From NCBI RefSeq assembly GCF_018691265.1, contig NW_024881322.1, forward strand, positions 16,974,989 through 17,038,988: a stretch of 64,000 bases of DNA. Direction: 5' to 3'. The position numbers and the translations under genes are program-made. Origin of the DNA: Tyto alba. Its lineage: Eukaryota > Chordata > Aves > Strigiformes > Tytonidae. The notes beneath the pieces are model-generated. The model made no database searches. It was not told the DNA's origin and saw nothing but the letters and a program-made list of their open reading frames with translations. The first letter of the stretch is position 1; each line of letters begins with the position of its first letter. This document shows positions 60,030 to 64,000 of the stretch, one piece after another.

Positions 60030-63000
60030 GAAATATCGCTTGGATTGTTAAGGAGCATTTATGAAATCTGACTTTTGCAGAAAGGCACCACAGATACTTT
60101 CAAAGAAGCAACCTGATTCAGCCACAGATTCACTCCTTAGATACAAGCTTTCTATTGTTCCAGATTTGTTTAAATTTAATTTAATACACATAATCAATTG
60201 GGCTGCCAAATGGACTTCATACCTAAAGCCTGAATTTCTGAGAATAACTCCTCAGCTAGTGTAATTTCTGTGACTTGAGTAACTTCATGCTTGAAATAAT
60301 AAGGGACCTCACTCTCACAAATTTAGCAAAGATGGGGAAAAAAAGATAACATGAAAATAACAGACAGTGATTTCTAGGGACATAATAATAAACAAACACC
60401 AGCAACCTTACTCAAGGCTGAATTATTAAATGTATTTTTGCTGATGATTTCAGGGAACTAGAGGTGGAGCCAGAATTACAGAGTGTGCTTCATTGTCTTA
60501 CCGCAGGAACAGGGAGAGTAGGAATTTGGATATTTAAGAGTTTATTTACTTCTGCGTAATTCTAAGCAATTATTATTTTTTCTTACTTATCAAGTTTATT
60601 TCTATGTAGGATGAACTCTTCAGAAGTTAGTTTTTAAGTTTTTTAGTTACAAAGGTTACATTCTGTTCAAATCAGAGATACAGATATTAATTTATCCAAT
60701 AGGTACTGAGTGATGAATTTTAGAATACACAAAATTTGTCCATCTTAATCACCTGGCTAGAGTTGTTAAAAATGGCAGCAAATTAAGCCATGAAATATAT
60801 GTGATTTGAATGACACATAGAAGGTAGAGCTGTCAGTGAAATTTTAATTTTCTTTGACTGTTAAGTGTAACTTTTTGGCTGACATCAGATGATTTTAAAA
60901 AATTGTGGAGCTTACAAAACTATAATAGCATCCAAAGAAATTGATTGACTAGAAATACAATCTGTAAAGTATGGATAATTTAGAGTATGATAATCTTGTA
61001 TCAGAATGTCTTTAGGTCTTTAAAAGTTATCACATGTATTTGGATAATTTTAACTACTAGTCAAGATCTTTCAAACTATTTAATTTCTAGTGTTCATGAA
61101 AGCATCTGCACTTCCAGTCCATAAAATCAGCAGTGATATGCATCTAACATTATTTTAATAGTTATTAATACATGTTCAGTTAAAGACATTTCAGTCATTG
61201 ATCTGGAAGTTGGAACTACTCTTGTTTTGCAATGGACTGTCTGCCCGTATCTTTGTAATTTAAATAAATGTTATACTTGACAGAATCATAACAGATGGTC
61301 TGATGATACCAGGTAACAGACTGAGCACTATCTCCTGAAGACCAGCTTTTGTGAAGTGTTGGAATTTGTAACAGGGTTCAAGGGATGGTTTAGCCACACT
61401 TTGATCACATTGAGAAGTCTATATTTTTAAATATCTGGTATGATTTGTATATGGTACCTAAATATATGTTCAGTGTCTGTTAATATCATAAGATACACTG
61501 CTACATCACAAAAATGTTGCACATCCATACATCAAATATTACTTACTGTACATCGTGCTAAGTTTTATGTTTCATACACTAAACAAGTAACTTGCTATGA
61601 GCATCTTTGAGAGGTATCACTTCTGAAAATTCCTTATGCTGCCAAAGTTTTGCCAACTTTTAAAAAACAAAATATTGGAGACTATCTTAGCAAGTAGATA
61701 CATATCCGCACAATATGCTACATACTGTGAAGCATCTAATTGCCCTGTAGCTTCACTGCTGAGCAGTGGTGAGGAGGCAGCTCTGGGTTGGTGTATATGG
61801 AGTAACATTCTGAAGGGAAATAAAATTTCTACTGGGCATTAAATGTCCACGTTCACTAGTGGAAAAGTAATCTAGAAGTCAGTTAAAGAATAGGATAAAA
61901 TACATTAGGGCCAGTTTTACTTTGAAGGGAACACTGTGCCTTCACAGGGAGCCAGCATCACAATGTGAATAAATCAGATTGTTGCTGAATTATGTGTCTA
62001 CTCATAAGAACAGTAAGGATTTAAGAGATATGCCTAATTGATTGCTGACATTCAGATGTGCATGGAGTATACATGAACCTTCCCCTCCTCAACTGCCGAT
62101 CAAAGTCCACTAGTTGACTTTACTAATTTTGCTGTTAATTCAATTTCTGGGAGCAAGGGAACAGTTAATGAGAACTGCAGTTTGAATCATCAGGCATAGT
62201 ATTCTTCATTCCAACCACAAGAGCCTGCCCATTTCTCTTTGAGATTCCTGGCTGGGTCCTAGCTGCAGTGGGACAGCTAACTGTGTTAGAAGTGCAGGGA
62301 CTTCGGTGTAAGCACAAGGGTCGATGCCCTGAAGACCTTGTTACACAGAATTGTGAATTTTTAAACTGATTTATAAGAGCTTTAGGGCAGACCTAGGACC
62401 TTTTTCCAGAAGTGGTTATAAAATGGTCTGAACTGTTTCAATTAAAGTTTTGGCAGGGAGTTGGCCAGCTGACACAGACTGAAAATGAAATTGTGAATAC
62501 ACAGGGAAAATTTGTATCTCTCTTTCATAAAGGTCAGAGGTCCTGATAGGTCTGATATCAAAACTAATCAGAACCCTTAGGATGTGCTCATTTGATCAGG
62601 GACTGGATATGCATTGACTGAAACTGAATGGGGGATTGTTACCTGTAAGGGAACTGGGCCCGGGATTTGGAAAAGCAGGTCAGCTACTCGCAGGCACCTT
62701 CTTTAGGCAAGCATCCATTGCACGAGTTCTTTCCACAAGATGTCCTAACAAACCAGAATGAAATAAAGCAGAATTAGAAGTAAATTTGGATTCCTAACCT
62801 AAAGCTGTCTTCTCAGGTATGGTGTTCTTGCTTTCATATGCAGTAAATAAATACACTTTTTCCCATCTTTTTAACATTCATATGGGGTTTACACTGTCCT
62901 GTTCTAACCTCAGACAGAGTCAACTGAGAGGGTTGGGGGTTTATACTATGACTGTCTGGGTTCCTGCTGCATGAACTGATGAAGGTGTAGTCAAATTAAA

Positions 63001-64000
63001 ACCCATGTTCTTTTACTGTGGAGGGGCTATTAAGTCCTCAAGGCATCTTTGAGTACCAGTATGTCATAGTTAAAAAAAAAAAAAAAAAACAAAAAAACCC
63101 TGCATAAAAAAGTTCTCTGAGTGAGTGACTTCCTAGAAATTTATAGAACAAACATTTTCCTCCAGGCAGTTAGCAGTTAATTTCAGCTGGATACTTACTT
63201 TTTACAACAGATATATGAAAGCCAGCTTCCTCTTTCAGATAATAAGAGGGACATTATGCTTCAGATCAGTTTTTGTACAAGAAATAAGTCAGAAAATGAA
63301 TCAAACCACTATTTTGTATTCAACAGATCATTTAGTAAACAAGCATAGAAATTAGAACCCTATTGATATGATAATACATAACTACAACTGTACTATTTTC
63401 TGGATCACAAAATTTTAATTAAAAATAGTAGAATACTAAGCCAACCTCACTCTTACTCTCTACTCCTCTTAATTGCTGAGCATCACAGAATTTTTTTACT
63501 TTTGTCGAATGTCTACTAAATTAGACTTGATCATTACAACCCCAAAGCATATAAAATTAAGTCCCTGTTGATAAAATAGTGCAGAAATAAAAATATTACT
63601 TTCCAGAACACAAGCTTTCAATACCACATTATCAGATAAACTTTAAAAGTAATTTAATATAAAATTAATCTGTAATAAAACTAGAAAGTTTAACTTATCT
63701 GAATGTCTCATTTTTTCATTAGTTTTCCCATTCCCACCCTCTTCTTATATAAATTCGCTCTTCAGATAAATAATTTGTCAAAAATCAAATAAATTGTTTT
63801 AATCCCTTTCAAAATGTTTTCAGAGAAAAGAAAAAAGGAAGAAAACATATCCTAAACTGCACTCTGGCACCATATCATTTTTTTCTTTGTAGTCAAAGAG
63901 GTTCTAATTCTGTATAGGAAGGCACAGGTTCATTTTCCATTGTTACAGTATTTTCCTTTTATCTTCAGCATACCAACATCAATACCATATTTTGTTGTCC
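60030..64000 (+). other. CNTNAP2: Intron 1 sequence to window end, no element recognised
   Basis: AT-rich DNA with A18 at 63072-63089. No CR1, LTR, exon or RNA gene that I can support. The intron continues beyond the window. Confidence 0.55.

Noticed and set aside
60440..60520. Possible MIR-like SINE
   Set aside because: Only a few words resemble a MIR core, with no tRNA-like boxes or 3' end.

Overview
The window looks like bird nuclear DNA. It is mostly AT-rich non-coding sequence. Its dispersed repeats are CR1 LINE copies on both strands, one older L3/CR1-like relic, and solo long terminal repeats (LTRs) of an endogenous-retrovirus family that makes 5-bp target duplications. No SINEs, rRNA, tRNA, CRISPR or bacterial-type genes were seen.

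The only coding sequence I can support is the first coding exon of CNTNAP2 (Caspr2, a neurexin-family adhesion protein) at 34483-34579 on the + strand. It encodes a signal peptide closely resembling the human CNTNAP2 N-terminus, has an in-frame stop just upstream, and ends at a perfect GTAAGT splice donor. It sits at the 3' side of a CpG-island promoter (about 33165-34130) carrying long C and T homopolymers and a leader of about 660 bp without ATG. Everything right of 34580 is therefore the start of CNTNAP2 intron 1, and everything left of about 33.1 kb is 5' intergenic DNA.

Layout: 1-2.05 kb, unannotated. 2.05-5.2 kb, two CR1 copies end to end. 5.64-6.33 kb, a GC-rich block and short link. 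6.33-9.47 kb, a 3.1-kb array of about 21 purine-rich units of 138-163 bp whose + strand reads as Asp/Glu/Lys codons. 9.47-10.84 kb, directly abutting, a second GC-rich array of about eight 167-169 bp units whose last copy is strongly divergent. 10.84-11.88 kb, more GC-rich unique DNA. 11.9-33.1 kb, AT-rich intergenic DNA with one CR1 3' end. 33.2-34.6 kb, CNTNAP2 promoter, leader and exon 1. 34.6-64 kb, intron 1 with three related solo LTRs (all antisense to CNTNAP2), four antisense CR1/L3 segments and a weak LTR-like candidate.

The very long open frames in the 6.3-10.8 kb arrays (up to 1101 codons on the - strand) result from repeat composition, not from genes. The most unusual structure is the pair of adjoining tandem arrays about 24 kb upstream of CNTNAP2. 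I did not find a convincing new multi-gene system.
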